A stretch of 5,629 bases of DNA, taken from NCBI GenBank assembly GCA_030040595.1, contig JASHTL010000063.1:1-5629 (forward strand), written 5' to 3'. Shown piece after piece: positions 5,383-5,629 of the stretch. Made by a program: the position numbers and the translations under genes. The stretch's first letter is position 1; every line of letters begins with the position of its first letter. Origin of the DNA: Microcaldota archaeon (lineage in GTDB: Archaea; Micrarchaeota; Micrarchaeia; Micrarchaeales; CABMGC01). The notes under the pieces were generated by a model that did not search any database, was not told where the DNA came from, and saw only the letters and a program-made list of their open reading frames with translations.

Positions 5383-5629
5383 AGCAAAGTGCCTTGTTTA
5401 CAGTTTGCGGTATGGCCAGGGTGTCGCAGTTCACAACGATCGAAGGGCTTACAGTTATGTTGTAGTGGCTCACAAGCAGCGACTGCCTGCTGAATGCGCT
5501 CGGGTAGCCGGAGAGGCAGCTGCTGAACTGGCTCTCGTTCATTCCCGAGGAGTTGGCCAGCGCCTGCAGTTCGTTTGCAGAGAGATAGCCGTTGGAATAT
5601 ATGCTATTGAGCTGCGACACGTACTGAGG
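5360..5629 (-). CDS. Thioredoxin-fold (DsbA-like) protein, C-terminal fragment cut by window edge
   Basis: The reading frame is open from the right edge (5629) to TGA at 5360, giving the last 89 residues. The start is outside the window; an internal GTG at 5620 is unlikely to be the true start. The pattern suits the C-terminal half of an extracytoplasmic thiol-disulfide protein. A helical segment, L21-Q-A-L-A...N31-E-S-Q-F-S-S-C38-L, resembles the DsbA helical insert. It is followed by H55-Y-N-I-T-V-S-P62-S-I-V-V-N, where S61-P62 matches the thioredoxin cis-proline loop. It ends in K79-A-L-C82...C89. The cysteines (38, 68, 82, 89) and Ser/Asn-rich composition fit a secreted or membrane-anchored redox protein. 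The active-site CxxC and any signal sequence lie outside the window. The family is inferred from pattern, with moderate confidence. Confidence 0.65.
   Translation of the reverse strand, partial: PQYVSQLNSIYSNGYLSANELQALANSSGMNESQFSSCLSGYPSAFSRQSLLVSHYNITVSPSIVVNCDTLAIPQTVNKALCYANSTFC

Overview
This window is archaeal chromosomal DNA. The evidence is an Alba chromatin protein, an archaeal-type aspartyl-tRNA synthetase, an archaeal AMP-binding 'adenosine-specific kinase' (DUF355), a DUF460 RNase H-fold protein, an EndoQ-type PHP nuclease and TATA-type promoters. Tight gene packing, a mini-DUF460 and a cysteine-rich thioredoxin-like fragment hint at a small-genome (DPANN/Micrarchaeota-like) lineage with balanced GC. 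That placement is an inference from style, not a proof.

Layout. Positions 1-2842 hold a four-gene minus-strand operon, read right to left: aspS (TTG start, small SD), then DUF355 (0 bp gap), nth endonuclease III (4 bp gap, GTG start) and endoQ (29 bp gap, cut by the left edge). It mixes translation, adenine-nucleotide metabolism and base-damage repair. An 83-bp divergent promoter region (2843-2925) separates aspS from a plus-strand two-CBS-domain protein (2926-3294). That protein converges on a minus-strand 341-aa protein that I cannot assign (3350-4375).

Further right, all on the minus strand, lie alba (4462-4764), a 105-bp intergenic region with a strong TATA box, a 170-aa stand-alone DUF460 RNase H/RuvC-like domain (4870-5382), and the C-terminal end of a probable extracytoplasmic thioredoxin-fold protein (5360-5629, cut by the right edge). 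The last two overlap by 23 bp and are probably cotranscribed.

The most notable non-obvious signal is in front of alba. The TATA box sits at the classic leaderless distance not from alba but from a 14-codon ORF (4769-4813), whose stop lies 4 nt before the alba ATG. This predicts a leaderless upstream ORF feeding translation into, or regulating, the chromatin protein. Other points of interest are the repair/nucleotide operon, mixed tRNA-specificity residues in AspRS, the absence of ribose-binding Asp from both CBS domains, the reduced DUF460 protein and the orphan 341-aa protein. I found no CRISPR array, transposon, rRNA or convincing tRNA.
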